From an uncultured Nocardioides sp. (GTDB lineage Bacteria > Actinomycetota > Actinomycetes > Propionibacteriales > Nocardioidaceae), in NCBI RefSeq assembly GCF_947488515.1, contig NZ_CANKZF010000002.1:594294-658293 (forward strand): a DNA stretch of 64,000 nucleotides. Direction: 5' to 3'. The stretch's first letter is position 1; every line of letters begins with the position of its first letter. Below are positions 36,336 to 44,632 of this stretch, piece by piece. The notes below the pieces were generated by a model. It saw nothing but the letters and a program-made list of their open reading frames with translations. It did no database searches and was not told the DNA's origin. Position numbers and translations under genes: made by a program.

Positions 36336-36391
36336 GTGCCCGGCCGGGTGGAACCACGCGGCGCCGAGTGCTGAGCTGAGTGGGGTGGACC

Positions 36392-36787
36392 GTGCCGAGT
36401 GGCAAGGTGAAGTGGTACGACACGGAGAAGGGCTTCGGCTTCCTGTCGCAGGAGGACGGCCCGGACGTCTACGTCCACGCCGACGCGCTGCCCGAGGGCA
36501 CGACCACGCTCAAGGCCGGCACGAAGGTCGAGTTCGGCATCGCCCAGGGTCGCCGCGGCGACCAGGCGCTGCAGGTGCGCGTCATCGACGCCCCCGCCTC
36601 GGTCGCGCGCAACCAGCGCAACGCCCAGCGCAAGCAGCCGGAGGTGATGGTGACGATCGTCGAGGACCTCATCAAGATGCTCGAGGGCGTGGAGGAGACC
36701 TACCGGCGGGGCCGGCACCCCGAGCGCGCGGCCGCGCGAGGCACGGCGAAGGTGCTGCGCGCCCTCGCCGACGAGCTCGACGCCTGA
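36392..36787 (+). CDS. cspB: Cold shock protein with C-terminal extension (CspB type)
   Basis: The 131-residue protein has a cold-shock domain (1-66) with the RNA-binding motifs GKVKWYDTEKGFGFL and DVYVH, and a C-terminal helical extension (about 80-131) not found in short Csp proteins. The same two-part layout is known from mycobacterial CspB (Rv0871). The GTG at 36392 begins the conserved sequence PSGKVKWYD; a GTG 12 bases upstream is less likely. It may act as an RNA chaperone. Confidence 0.87.
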   Translation: MPSGKVKWYDTEKGFGFLSQEDGPDVYVHADALPEGTTTLKAGTKVEFGIAQGRRGDQALQVRVIDAPASVARNQRNAQRKQPEVMVTIVEDLIKMLEGVEETYRRGRHPERAAARGTAKVLRALADELDA

Positions 36788-36809
36788 TCCACCGCGACCG
36801 GCGGCGTCG

Positions 36810-38276
36810 TCAGGTGCGCGCCGGCCGTGACGCCCGGACCGGACGGCTGAACAGCACGAACGCCGCCCAGAGCCCCAGGACCCCGGCCGCGATGCCGAGG
36901 CCGAGCTGCGGCATCAGCGGCATCACGATCCCCACGAAGCCGCCGATGACCCACGCCAGCTGGAGCGTGGTGTCGGAGCGGGCGAACGCGCTGGCCTGGA
37001 TGCGGCTGGGGATGTCGCGCTGGATCGTCGAGTCGAGCGACAGCTTGGCGAGCGACTGCGCCAGGCCGGCTGTCAGCCCGAGCAGCACGAGGGTGGCGAG
37101 CCCGTAGAACAACGCCGCCAGGGTCGCGACGACGACGTCGGCCAGCAGGGCGAGCACCACCGTCATCGCCGGGTTCAGGCGCCTGAGCAGCGACCCGATC
37201 GTGATGCCGATGGTGTTGCCGAGGCCCGCCGCGCCGATCACGAGCCCGAGCAGCACCTCGGGCCGCCAGTCGCCGATCGGGTTGTCGCGCAGCAGGAACG
37301 CCATGAACATCGTGAGGAAGCCCGAGAACCACCGCGGTCCACAGTTGGCCCGCAACGCGAACGCCACCGCCCCGGGGATGCGGGTGCGCGGGCGTCGGCC
37401 GGTGCGCACCTCGTCGGTCGCGCCGGTCAGCACCATCTCGCCCTCGCCGTGGCTGGAGTCGACCTTCTGCGGCAGCCGGATCGCCCAGATCGTCGCGAGC
37501 ACGAAGACCAGGAACCCGTAGCGCAGCGACCACTCCGGGCCGAAGGTCGAGGCGAGGATGGCGAGCGGTGCGGACAGGCCCGCGCCGACCACGCCCGCGA
37601 GCGACACCCGGGCGTTGGCCTTGACCAGCGTCAGGTCGGGCGGCAGCAGCCGGGGGACCGCCGCGGCGCGCGTGACGCCGTACGCCTTCGAGGCGACGAG
37701 GCAGCCCAGCGCGGCCGGGAACAGCCAGTCGGACTCGGTGACCACGGCCGTCGCCAGCACCCAGCAGAGGAAGCAGCGGATCGCCATGGTCGCGCCCACG
37801 GCCCACCGCCGGCCGTGGCTGAAGCGGTCGAGGAACGGGCCGATCAGCGGTGCGACGATCGCGAAGGGCAGCATCGTCAGGCCCAGGAAGAGCGCGACCT
37901 GGCCGCGGGCCTCCCCGGTCGGGACCTGGAAGAACAGGGTGCCGGCGAGCGAGATCGCGACGGCGGCGTCACCGGCGGCGTTGAAGGCGTGGAGCTCGAT
38001 CAGGCGCGAGAGCCCCGAGTCGCCCGCGCCCTCCGCGCGGGTGGCCCGCCGTGTCTGCGCGACCGCGAACTGACCGGCGGTCCCCGCGCCGCGACCGGCC
38101 GCCCGGGCTCCGCGGGCAGCCCCCGCGAACGAGCGTCGTACGGCGCCCGCGCGGGGCGCGCCGGCTCCCGTCCCGGGCGCATCGGCGCCCGAACGGGGTG
38201 CGTCGGTGGCGGTGTCGGAGCGCTTCGACTGCGGACCCGCGGTGGGTTCGGGGCGGTCGGACGTCACGTGCACCAT
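36810..38276 (-). CDS. MFS transporter with long Ala/Gly-rich N terminus
   Basis: The 488-residue protein has about 85 low-complexity N-terminal residues rich in Ala, Gly and Arg, then an MFS domain (about twelve helices; HAFNAAGDAAVAISLAG, IGPFLDRFSHGRRW). Its place between cspB and DUF3027 matches the mycobacterial neighbourhood (Rv0876c-like). Substrate unknown. ATG 38276, GTG 38273 and GTG 38267 are alternative starts. Confidence 0.82.
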   Translation of the reverse strand: MVHVTSDRPEPTAGPQSKRSDTATDAPRSGADAPGTGAGAPRAGAVRRSFAGAARGARAAGRGAGTAGQFAVAQTRRATRAEGAGDSGLSRLIELHAFNAAGDAAVAISLAGTLFFQVPTGEARGQVALFLGLTMLPFAIVAPLIGPFLDRFSHGRRWAVGATMAIRCFLCWVLATAVVTESDWLFPAALGCLVASKAYGVTRAAAVPRLLPPDLTLVKANARVSLAGVVGAGLSAPLAILASTFGPEWSLRYGFLVFVLATIWAIRLPQKVDSSHGEGEMVLTGATDEVRTGRRPRTRIPGAVAFALRANCGPRWFSGFLTMFMAFLLRDNPIGDWRPEVLLGLVIGAAGLGNTIGITIGSLLRRLNPAMTVVLALLADVVVATLAALFYGLATLVLLGLTAGLAQSLAKLSLDSTIQRDIPSRIQASAFARSDTTLQLAWVIGGFVGIVMPLMPQLGLGIAAGVLGLWAAFVLFSRPVRASRPART

Positions 38277-38378
38277 CTTGGCCTACGGCTCCCGGCTCCG
38301 CGTCCGACACCCGCAGGTCTGGTCGCGTCAGGCGTCCCCGACGGGACAGGACCACCAGCCATTTGCCATGATGCGCAG

Positions 38379-39173
38379 GTGATCGCTCTCCCCACTCGTG
38401 CCGGCAAGCCCGACTCGGTCCTCGCCAAGGCCGTGGAGCTGGCGCGCAGCGTCGTCCTCGAGGTCGCCGACCCGACCGACATCGGCGACCACCTCGGCGC
38501 CCGCGCCGAGGGCGAGCGCGTCGTCACCCACCACTTCTCGTGCACCCGCCCGGGCTACCCGGGCTGGTACTGGTCGGTCACGATGACCCGCGCCAAGCGC
38601 GGCAAGGACCTGACCGTCAACGAGGTCGTCCTGCTGCCCGGCGACGAGGCCATCGTGGCGCCCGACTGGGTGCCCTACAAGGAGCGCCTCCAGCCCGGCG
38701 ACCTGTCGCCCGGCGACCTCCTGCCCGTCGAGGACGAGGACGCTCGGCTGGTCCCGACCTACCTCGTCGGCGACGACCCGATCGACACCCCGCTCGACGG
38801 TGACGCCCGGGCGCAGGTGCGCCGCGTGGCCGAGGACCTCGGGCTGGGCCGCGTCCGCACCCTGAGCCGCGAGGGACTCGACATGGCGGCCGAGCGCTGG
38901 TACGCCGGGCCCGGCGGCCCGGAGGCGCCGCTGGCGAAGAGCGCGCCGGACAACTGCTGGTCCTGCGGCTTCCTGGTCCGCCTCAACGGGTCGCTGTCGA
39001 TGAGCTTCGGCGTCTGCGCCAACGGCAACGCCAACGACGACGGCCGCGTGGTCTCCGTCGACCACGGCTGTGGCGCGCACTCCGAGGTCAAGCTCGCGCG
39101 CAAGCAGCAGCCGCTGCCGCTCCCGGACCACGTGCACGACACGGTGGGCGACGACGAGCTCGAGCCCCTCTGA
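38379..39173 (+). CDS. DUF3027-family protein
   Basis: The 264-residue protein belongs to a conserved actinobacterial family of unknown function. Conserved blocks are HFSCTRPGYPGWYWSVTMTRA, PDWVPYKERLQPGDLSPGDLL and the C-terminal NCWSCGF with later GVCANG and HGCGAHSE, four Cys in pairs that could bind metal. The start is GTG 38379 with a CATGAT element six bases before it, possibly leaderless. It is divergent from the MFS gene. Confidence 0.85.
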   Translation: MIALPTRAGKPDSVLAKAVELARSVVLEVADPTDIGDHLGARAEGERVVTHHFSCTRPGYPGWYWSVTMTRAKRGKDLTVNEVVLLPGDEAIVAPDWVPYKERLQPGDLSPGDLLPVEDEDARLVPTYLVGDDPIDTPLDGDARAQVRRVAEDLGLGRVRTLSREGLDMAAERWYAGPGGPEAPLAKSAPDNCWSCGFLVRLNGSLSMSFGVCANGNANDDGRVVSVDHGCGAHSEVKLARKQQPLPLPDHVHDTVGDDELEPL

Positions 39174-39201
39174 GACGCACGGTCATGACCCGGGCGACGG
39201 G

Positions 39202-39795
39202 TCAGCGGCCGAGGACCCACACGGCGTAGTCGTCGACCGGCTCGTGCAGCTCGTAGCTGCCGAACCGGTGCACCACCCGCAGCCCGGCCGCCTCCACGTC
39301 GGCGACGAACTCGTCGGCGGGGTAGGTGCGGCTGCCGGCCTTGACCGCCTGGAGGTGGAAGCCCACGAGGGCGCGCCCGCTCGGGGCGAGCAGGTCGCGC
39401 ACCCGCTGCAGCACGCCCCGCTCGGTGCCCTCGGCGAGGAAGATCATCACGTTGCCGACGAGCACCGCGAGGTCGAACGCGCCCAGCTCGGCCGGGTCGA
39501 GGGCCAGTGCGTCGTGGGGGAGGACCTCGAGATCGGCGTACGTCGCCCGCGACTGGTCGCGGAGTGCCGGGTCGGGCTCGGTCGCGACGACGTCGTGGCC
39601 CCGAGCCGCCAGCTCGGCCGCGACGCGGCCCATGCCGGAGCCGATGTCGATGATCCGGGCGCCGCGGGGGACCAGCGCGTCGGCCAGCCGGGCCTCGCCG
39701 GCGACGTCGGCGCCCTGCGCGACGAGGTCGGCGAAGTGGCGTCCGTAGCCGCGGTTGTCCTCGCCCGCGAGCTCCCAGCGGGTCGGCGTCGTCAT
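39202..39795 (-). CDS. Class I SAM-dependent methyltransferase
   Basis: The 197-residue protein has the SAM-binding motif IIDIGSGMG (about 48-56) and the acidic residue in VATEPDP, followed by the post-I motifs of the family. The substrate is unknown. It starts ten bases after the DUF2530 stop, so the two form an operon. Confidence 0.83.
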   Translation of the reverse strand: MTTPTRWELAGEDNRGYGRHFADLVAQGADVAGEARLADALVPRGARIIDIGSGMGRVAAELAARGHDVVATEPDPALRDQSRATYADLEVLPHDALALDPAELGAFDLAVLVGNVMIFLAEGTERGVLQRVRDLLAPSGRALVGFHLQAVKAGSRTYPADEFVADVEAAGLRVVHRFGSYELHEPVDDYAVWVLGR

Positions 39796-39805
39796 GCGCG
39801 GACGC

Positions 39806-40093
39806 TCATCGGACCGCCTGCTGCGAGGACCGCTCCTTGCGCCGGCGACGGCAGTACTCCAGGCCGCAGAGGCCGAGCCCGAAACCGGCGAGGCAGGTCC
39901 ACAGCCACCAGGTGCGGCCGCTGTCCTCGAGTGCGCCCCAGAAGGGCAGGAGGCCCAGGAAGCCCAGCAGCCACAGCGCGGTGCCGACCTCGGTCGTACG
40001 GACTCCGTCGACGTCGAGCGGCTCGACCTGCGCCACGATGTAGGTGCGCCGACCGATCTCGTGCTGCGTCGGCTGCTCGTCACCCAGGTCCAC
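39806..40093 (-). CDS. DUF2530-family small membrane protein
   Basis: The 95-residue protein has two hydrophobic helices (TALWLLGFLGLLPFW and WWLWTCLAGFGLGLCGLEYC) ending in a basic tail RRRRKER. DUF2530 proteins are actinobacterial and uncharacterised. TAGCGT (40105-40100, minus strand) lies six bases before the GTG start, suggesting a leaderless transcript. It is divergent from the NCS2 permease gene. Confidence 0.83.
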   Translation of the reverse strand: MDLGDEQPTQHEIGRRTYIVAQVEPLDVDGVRTTEVGTALWLLGFLGLLPFWGALEDSGRTWWLWTCLAGFGLGLCGLEYCRRRRKERSSQQAVR

Positions 40094-40157
40094 GCGCTCA
40101 CGCTACACGCGAGCAGTGGTGCAGCGCGGGCCCCACTTCGTGCCACACTGCCGTCCT

Positions 40158-41645
40158 GTGAGCGACCAGACGCAGACAGCGCGACAGCGACCGCGGGGCT
40201 CGGGCCTCGACGGCTACTTCAAGATCAGCGAGCGCGGCTCGTCCGTCGGGAATGAGGTCCGCGGCGGCGTCGTGACCTTCTTGACGATGGCCTACATCAT
40301 CGTGCTCAACCCGCTGATCCTCGGCTTCGTGCCCGACTCGACGGGGGCCTACCTGGGCGGCGGGGCCGAGCCGGGCAGCGGCATCCCGGCCATCGCGGCC
40401 GGTACGGCGCTGGTCGCCGGCGCGCTGACCATCGCCATGGGCGGGTTCGCCAACTTCCCGCTGGCCCTGGCCACGGGGCTGGGCCTCAACGCGTTCGTCG
40501 CGAACACGATCGCCCGCCAGTCCACCTGGGAGGCGGCGATGGGGCTCGTCGTGCTCGAGGGCATCCTGATCCTGCTGCTGGTGCTCACCGGCTTCCGCAA
40601 GGCCGTCTTCCACGCCGTCCCGCAGCAGCTCAAGGTCGCGATCTCGGTCGGGATCGGCCTGTTCATCGCCCTGATCGGCTTCGTCGACGCCCGCGTCGTG
40701 ACCCGCATCCCCGACGCGTTCCAGACCACCGTCCCGGTCCAGCTCGGCGCCGACGGCCACCTGGGCGGCTGGCCGGTGCTGGTGTTCTGCCTGGGCCTGG
40801 CGCTCATGATCGCCCTCTGGGTGCGCAAGGTGCGCGGCGCGATCCTCATCTCGATCCTCGTCACCACCGTGGTGGCCGTGGTGGTCGAGGCGATCGGCGA
40901 GCTGGGCGCCGCGTCGGGCGACAACCCCACGGGCTGGTCGCTCAGCGTGCCCACCCTCAGCGGTGACATCGTCGCCCTGCCGTCCTTCGACACCCTCGGC
41001 GAGGTCGACCTGTTCGGCGCTTTCGGCAGCGCCGGCACCGGAGTGCTGGCTGCGCTGCTCCTCGTCTTCTCGCTGCTGCTGGCCGACTTCTTCGACACGA
41101 TGGGGACGATGACCGCCATCGGCGCCGAGGCCAGCCTCAACGACGAGGAGGGCACGCCCCCCAACGCCCAGCGGATCCTGGTCGTCGACTCGGTCGCCGC
41201 GATCGCCGGTGGCGCCGCGGGCGTCTCGTCCAACACGTCCTACATCGAGAGCGCCTCGGGCGTCGGCGAGGGCGCCCGCACCGGCCTGGCCTCCATCGTC
41301 ACCGGTGTGTTGTTCCTGCTCGCCACCTTCTTCACGCCCCTCGTCGCAGCCATCCCGTCGGAGGCGGCCGTCCCGGCGCTGGTGCTGGTGGGCTTCCTGA
41401 TGATGCAGCAGGTCACCGAGATCGACTGGCGCGACCTCGAGCTGGCCATCCCGGCGTTCCTCACCGTCGTCCTGATGCCCTTCACCTACTCGATCTCGGT
41501 CGGCATCGGCGCGGGCTTCGTGGCGTACGTCTTCATCAAGGTCGTCGTCGGCAAGGCCCGGGAGGTCCACCCGATCATGTGGGTCGTCGCGGCCCTCTTC
41601 GTCGTCTACTTCGCCTACACGCCCATCAGCGGCTGGCTCTCCTGA
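40158..41645 (+). CDS. NCS2-family nucleobase permease (AzgA/GhxP-like)
   Basis: The 495-residue protein is a purine or guanine/hypoxanthine-type permease. It shows the AzgA-like start DGYFKISERGSSVGNEVRGG, GLGLNAFVA, and the conserved substrate-site blocks DFFDTMGTMTAIGAEA and SSNTSYIESASGVGEGARTG. About 12-14 membrane segments. The GTG at 40158 begins the conserved part. Three hairpins follow its stop. Confidence 0.88.
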   Translation: MSDQTQTARQRPRGSGLDGYFKISERGSSVGNEVRGGVVTFLTMAYIIVLNPLILGFVPDSTGAYLGGGAEPGSGIPAIAAGTALVAGALTIAMGGFANFPLALATGLGLNAFVANTIARQSTWEAAMGLVVLEGILILLLVLTGFRKAVFHAVPQQLKVAISVGIGLFIALIGFVDARVVTRIPDAFQTTVPVQLGADGHLGGWPVLVFCLGLALMIALWVRKVRGAILISILVTTVVAVVVEAIGELGAASGDNPTGWSLSVPTLSGDIVALPSFDTLGEVDLFGAFGSAGTGVLAALLLVFSLLLADFFDTMGTMTAIGAEASLNDEEGTPPNAQRILVVDSVAAIAGGAAGVSSNTSYIESASGVGEGARTGLASIVTGVLFLLATFFTPLVAAIPSEAAVPALVLVGFLMMQQVTEIDWRDLELAIPAFLTVVLMPFTYSISVGIGAGFVAYVFIKVVVGKAREVHPIMWVVAALFVVYFAYTPISGWLS

Positions 41646-41650
41646 CCGCC

Positions 41651-41671
41651 TGACCCCCCGCGCGGGGGTCA
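41651..41671 (+). terminator. Terminator hairpin after the NCS2 permease
   Basis: TGACCCCC (41651-41658) pairs with GGGGGTCA (41664-41671) around CGCGC, six bases behind the stop codon. Confidence 0.7.
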
Positions 41672-41681
41672 CCTCGCGACG

Positions 41682-41713
41682 TCAGTGATCCCCGGTCAGC
41701 CGGGGATCACTGA
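41682..41713. repeat. First of two twin hairpins (14-bp stem)
   Basis: TCAGTGATCCCCGG pairs with CCGGGGATCACTGA around the loop TCAG. A second hairpin with the same loop and almost the same stem lies at 41745-41774. They differ at one base pair (T-A here), changed on both sides. Confidence 0.8.
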
Positions 41714-41744
41714 ACATGTCGGCCCGTGCAAGGCCTGACAACTT

Positions 41745-41774
41745 CAGCGATCCCCGGTCAGCCGGGGATCGCTG
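41745..41774. repeat. Second of two twin hairpins (13-bp stem)
   Basis: CAGCGATCCCCGG pairs with CCGGGGATCGCTG around TCAG. Compared with the first copy, T-A has become C-G on both arms, so pairing is kept. The copies are 62 bases apart from start to start. Confidence 0.8.
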
Positions 41775-41798
41775 GAGGGCGTCACCCACCACGGAATA

Positions 41799-41826
41799 GT
41801 TAGCAGAAGTAATGAGTTATGCTAAC
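41799..41826. promoter_or_regulatory. MarR operator overlapping the minus-10
   Basis: GTTAGCA (41799-41805) and TGCTAAC (41820-41826) form an inverted repeat with a 14-base spacer. The right arm overlaps TATGCT (41818-41823), the likely minus-10, six bases before the marR ATG. This placement fits autorepression. Confidence 0.6.
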
Positions 41827-41829
41827 GAC

Positions 41830-42273
41830 ATGCCGACCGCCGACCTCCGCACCGACGCCGGGCTCGCCTCAGAGCTCCGGGCCGGTGTCATGCGCCTGCG
41901 CCGCCGACTCGTCAACGAGCGCCACCCCGACAACGACCTGAGCATCCCGCAGATGGTCGTGCTCGGGCTCCTCGTGCGGATCGGCGAGCAGACCGTCGGC
42001 GACCTGGCCCGCGCCGAGCGCGTCCAGCCGCCGTCCATGACCCGCACGGTCAACTGCCTGGAGAGCGACGGCTACGTCGAGCGCCGCCCCCACGAGACCG
42101 ACGGACGCCAGGTCGTCGTCTCGATCACCGACGCCGGCCGTGCCGCCGTGCTGGCCGACCGCCAGCGTCGCGACGCCTGGCTGTCCCAGCGCCTCGCCGG
42201 GCTCACGCCGGCCGAGCGCGCCACCCTCCGCGACGCAGCGCCGATCCTGGCCCGGCTCGCCGTCGCCGACTGA
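41830..42273 (+). CDS. MarR-family transcription regulator
   Basis: The 147-residue protein has the MarR winged helix (about 45-105; QMVVLGLLVRIGEQTVGDLARAERVQ is cited by QMVVLGLL and TVGDLARAERVQ; the wing is RPHETDGRQVVVSITDAG). ATG 41830 is preferred to ATG 41812, because the minus-10 and the operator arm lie between them. The next gene is an MFS exporter-like protein 33 bases away, a usual MarR target. Confidence 0.87.
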   Translation: MPTADLRTDAGLASELRAGVMRLRRRLVNERHPDNDLSIPQMVVLGLLVRIGEQTVGDLARAERVQPPSMTRTVNCLESDGYVERRPHETDGRQVVVSITDAGRAAVLADRQRRDAWLSQRLAGLTPAERATLRDAAPILARLAVAD

Positions 42274-42306
42274 CCACCTGACCGAATGATCGACTGAGGA
42301 GTCACC

Positions 42307-43587
42307 ACGAGTCCCACGTTCCGCTCCCTCTCCAACGCGAACTACCGCCTGTACGCCGCCGGCGGTGTCGTGTCCAACACCGGCACCTGGATGCAGCGCG
42401 TCGCCCAGGACTGGCTGGTGCTCGAGCTCGCCGCCGGGTCCGGCGCCACCGCGCTGGGCATCACGACCGGGCTCCAGTTCCTGCCGTTCCTGCTGCTGAC
42501 GCCGTTCGCCGGCCTCATCGCCGACCGGATGCCCAAGCAGCGACTGCTGCAGCTCACCAACCTCGGCATGGCGCTCCCGGCCGCCGTCCTCGGCATCCTC
42601 GCCGTCACCGGCGTCGCCGAGGTCTGGCACGTCTACGTCCTGGCCTTCCTGCTCGGCTCGGCGTCGGCGTTCGACGCGCCCGCCCGGCAGTCGTTCGTCT
42701 CCGAGCTCGTCGAGCCGGGCGACCTGACCAACGCCGTCGGCCTCAACTCCGCCAGCTTCAATGCCGCCCGCCTCGTCGGCCCCGGCCTCGCCGGTCTGCT
42801 CATCGCCGCCTTCGGCGGGGGATCGGTCGCGACCGGCTGGGTCATCCTGCTCAACGCGGTGTCGTACGCCGCCCCGATCTGGTCGCTGCGCCACCTCGAC
42901 GCCAGCCGGATCGACGCCGCGGCGCCGGCCGACCGCGGGCCCGGCGCGATCCGGGAGGGCGTGGCCTACGTCCGGGCACGCCCCGACCTGCTGCTCGTCC
43001 TGGGACTGGTGTTCTTCGCCGGCACCTTCGGCCTCAACTTCCAGATCACCTCCGCGCTGATGGCCACCGAGGTGTTCGGCAAGGGGCCCGAGGAGTTCGG
43101 CCTGCTCGGCACCTTCCTGGCCGTCGGCTCGCTGACGGGTGCCCTGCTCGCCGCGCGCCGCAACCAGGTCCGCCACCGCCTCGTCGTGGGCGCCGCACTG
43201 GCGTTCGGCCTGTCGGTGATGCTCGCCGGGCTGATGCCCTCCTACCTCACCTTCGCGCTGCTCGCGCCGGTCACCGGCCTCACTGCGCTGACCTTCATCA
43301 CCAGTGCGAACACCTACATGCAGCTGCACACCGACGCCGGGGTCCGCGGCCGGGTGATGGCCCTCTACCTGATGATCTTCATGGGCGGGACGCCCGTCGG
43401 CGCGCCCATCATCGGCTGGATCGGCGAGGAGTACGGCGCACGCTGGACGCTGCTGGGCGGCGGCCTGCTCACGATCGCCGGTGTGCTGCTCTCGGCGGGC
43501 CTCTACCTCAGGGCTGACCGGGCGCGGCGCGAGCGTGGCACCCGCGTGCCCGAACCGGCCGTCCAGGCGGCACCAGCGGCATTTTGA
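42307..43587 (+). CDS. MFS transporter with apparent ACG start codon
   Basis: The 426-residue protein is an EntS/drug-exporter-like MFS member (FRSLSNANYRLYAAGGVVSNTGTW is the start, cited here as FRSLSNANYRL; later RVAQDWLVLEL and LIADRMPKQRLLQL). The conserved N terminus is encoded from 42307, but there is no ATG, GTG or TTG before residue 22. At the place expected for the start there is ACG (42307-42309), five bases after GAGGAG (42296-42301). The next usable codon, GTG at 42370, would cut off most of helix 1. MarR control is likely. Confidence 0.8.
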   Translation, partial: TSPTFRSLSNANYRLYAAGGVVSNTGTWMQRVAQDWLVLELAAGSGATALGITTGLQFLPFLLLTPFAGLIADRMPKQRLLQLTNLGMALPAAVLGILAVTGVAEVWHVYVLAFLLGSASAFDAPARQSFVSELVEPGDLTNAVGLNSASFNAARLVGPGLAGLLIAAFGGGSVATGWVILLNAVSYAAPIWSLRHLDASRIDAAAPADRGPGAIREGVAYVRARPDLLLVLGLVFFAGTFGLNFQITSALMATEVFGKGPEEFGLLGTFLAVGSLTGALLAARRNQVRHRLVVGAALAFGLSVMLAGLMPSYLTFALLAPVTGLTALTFITSANTYMQLHTDAGVRGRVMALYLMIFMGGTPVGAPIIGWIGEEYGARWTLLGGGLLTIAGVLLSAGLYLRADRARRERGTRVPEPAVQAAPAAF

Positions 43588-43612
43588 TTCTGCCGTGGCG
43601 CACGAGTAGCCT
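43584..43612 (+). promoter_or_regulatory. Probable str operon promoter
   Basis: TTGATT (43584-43589), 17 bases, TAGCCT (43607-43612). The minus-35 overlaps the stop codon of the MFS gene. The leader to rpsL would be about 165 bases and contains a hairpin GCCCGGC/GCCGGGC (43735-43753) shortly before the ribosome binding site. No other gene is seen in this 198-base gap. Confidence 0.55.
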
Positions 43613-43785
43613 CAATCCTCGTGTCTGGCACGTCCAGACCCATGCCCATGCTCCGGACTTCGCGGCGTCTCATGCCGCGCCCCGGCTGGCCACGGAATTC
43701 GCAACAGGCACGCGCAACAACGCATGACACCCGAGCCCGGCACCTCGCCGGGCCGTGACAGATGACAGAGAGAGGGAACCACCCG

Positions 43786-44157
43786 GTGCCCACCATCAAC
43801 CAGCTGGTCCGCAAGGGCCGCCAGGACAAGGTGTCGAAGAACAAGACGCCTGCCCTGAAGGGATCCCCGCAGCGCCGAGGCGTCTGCACCCGCGTCTACA
43901 CGACCACCCCGAAGAAGCCGAACTCCGCCCTCCGCAAGGTCGCCCGCGTGCGCCTGAGCAGTGGCGTCGAGGTCACCGCCTACATCCCGGGTGTCGGTCA
44001 CAACCTGCAGGAGCACTCGATCGTGCTCGTGCGCGGCGGCCGTGTGAAGGACCTTCCCGGTGTCCGCTACAAGATCATCCGCGGCTCGCTCGACACCCAG
44101 GGTGTCAAGAACCGCAAGCAGGCCCGCAGCCGCTACGGCGCGAAGAAGGAGAAGTAA
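43786..44157 (+). CDS. rpsL: 30S ribosomal protein S12
   Basis: The 123-residue protein has the S12 signatures [19 protein letters not shown] and the loops PNSA and [10 protein letters not shown] that shape the decoding centre. Lys in TPKKPNS and in the KPNSALRK stretch are the positions where streptomycin resistance arises in other bacteria; both look wild type. GTG at 43786 follows AGAGAGGGA. It is the first gene of the str operon and shares one base with rpsG (TAATG). Confidence 0.96.
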   Translation: MPTINQLVRKGRQDKVSKNKTPALKGSPQRRGVCTRVYTTTPKKPNSALRKVARVRLSSGVEVTAYIPGVGHNLQEHSIVLVRGGRVKDLPGVRYKIIRGSLDTQGVKNRKQARSRYGAKKEK

Positions 44158-44627
44158 TGCCTCGCAAGGGTCCCGCTCCCAAGCGCCCCCTCGTCGTCGA
44201 CCCGGTCTACGGCTCCCAGCTGGTCACCCAGCTCGTGAGCAAGGTCCTGCAGGACGGCAAGAAGGCAGTGGCGCAGCGCATCGTCTACACCGCTCTCGAG
44301 GGCTGCCGCGAGAAGACCGGCACCGACCCCGTCGTCACGCTCAAGCGCGCGATGGACAACGTCAAGCCGGCCATCGAGGTCAAGTCCCGCCGCGTCGGTG
44401 GCGCGACCTACCAGGTCCCCATCGAGGTCAAGGCCAACCGCTCCACCACGCTGGCCCTGCGCTGGCTGGTGGGCTACGCCGCCGACCGCCGCGAGAAGAC
44501 GATGTCCGAGCGCCTGATGAACGAGATCCTCGACGCGAGCAACGGCCTCGGTGCCGCTGTGAAGAAGCGCGAGGACACCCACAAGATGGCCGAGTCCAAC
44601 AAGGCCTTCGCTCACTACCGCTGGTGA
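44157..44627 (+). CDS. rpsG: 30S ribosomal protein S7
   Basis: The 156-residue protein matches S7 in length and sequence ([55 protein letters not shown]). It organises the 3-prime domain of 16S rRNA and contacts the exit site. The ATG overlaps the rpsL stop codon by one base. A strong hairpin lies behind it before fusA. Confidence 0.96.
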   Translation: MPRKGPAPKRPLVVDPVYGSQLVTQLVSKVLQDGKKAVAQRIVYTALEGCREKTGTDPVVTLKRAMDNVKPAIEVKSRRVGGATYQVPIEVKANRSTTLALRWLVGYAADRREKTMSERLMNEILDASNGLGAAVKKREDTHKMAESNKAFAHYRW

Positions 44628-44632
44628 CGGCG

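Noticed and set aside
36178..36391. Extra small gene in the gap between subtilase and cspB
   Set aside because: No frame with a ribosome binding site and coding-like composition was found; only a probable promoter.
41682..41774. Twin hairpins as a two-repeat CRISPR array or attachment sites
   Set aside because: Each unit is a complete palindrome with a compensatory change; no cas or integrase gene is near.
42286..42297. Three-codon open frame (ATG-ATC-GAC-TGA) before the MFS gene as a leader peptide
   Set aside because: It is very short, ends within the ribosome binding site and has no attenuator-like structure around it.
43735..43753. Hairpin in the rpsL leader as a riboswitch
   Set aside because: Only a seven-base stem with no conserved aptamer-like sequence was seen; an S7 or S12 feedback site is possible but not shown.
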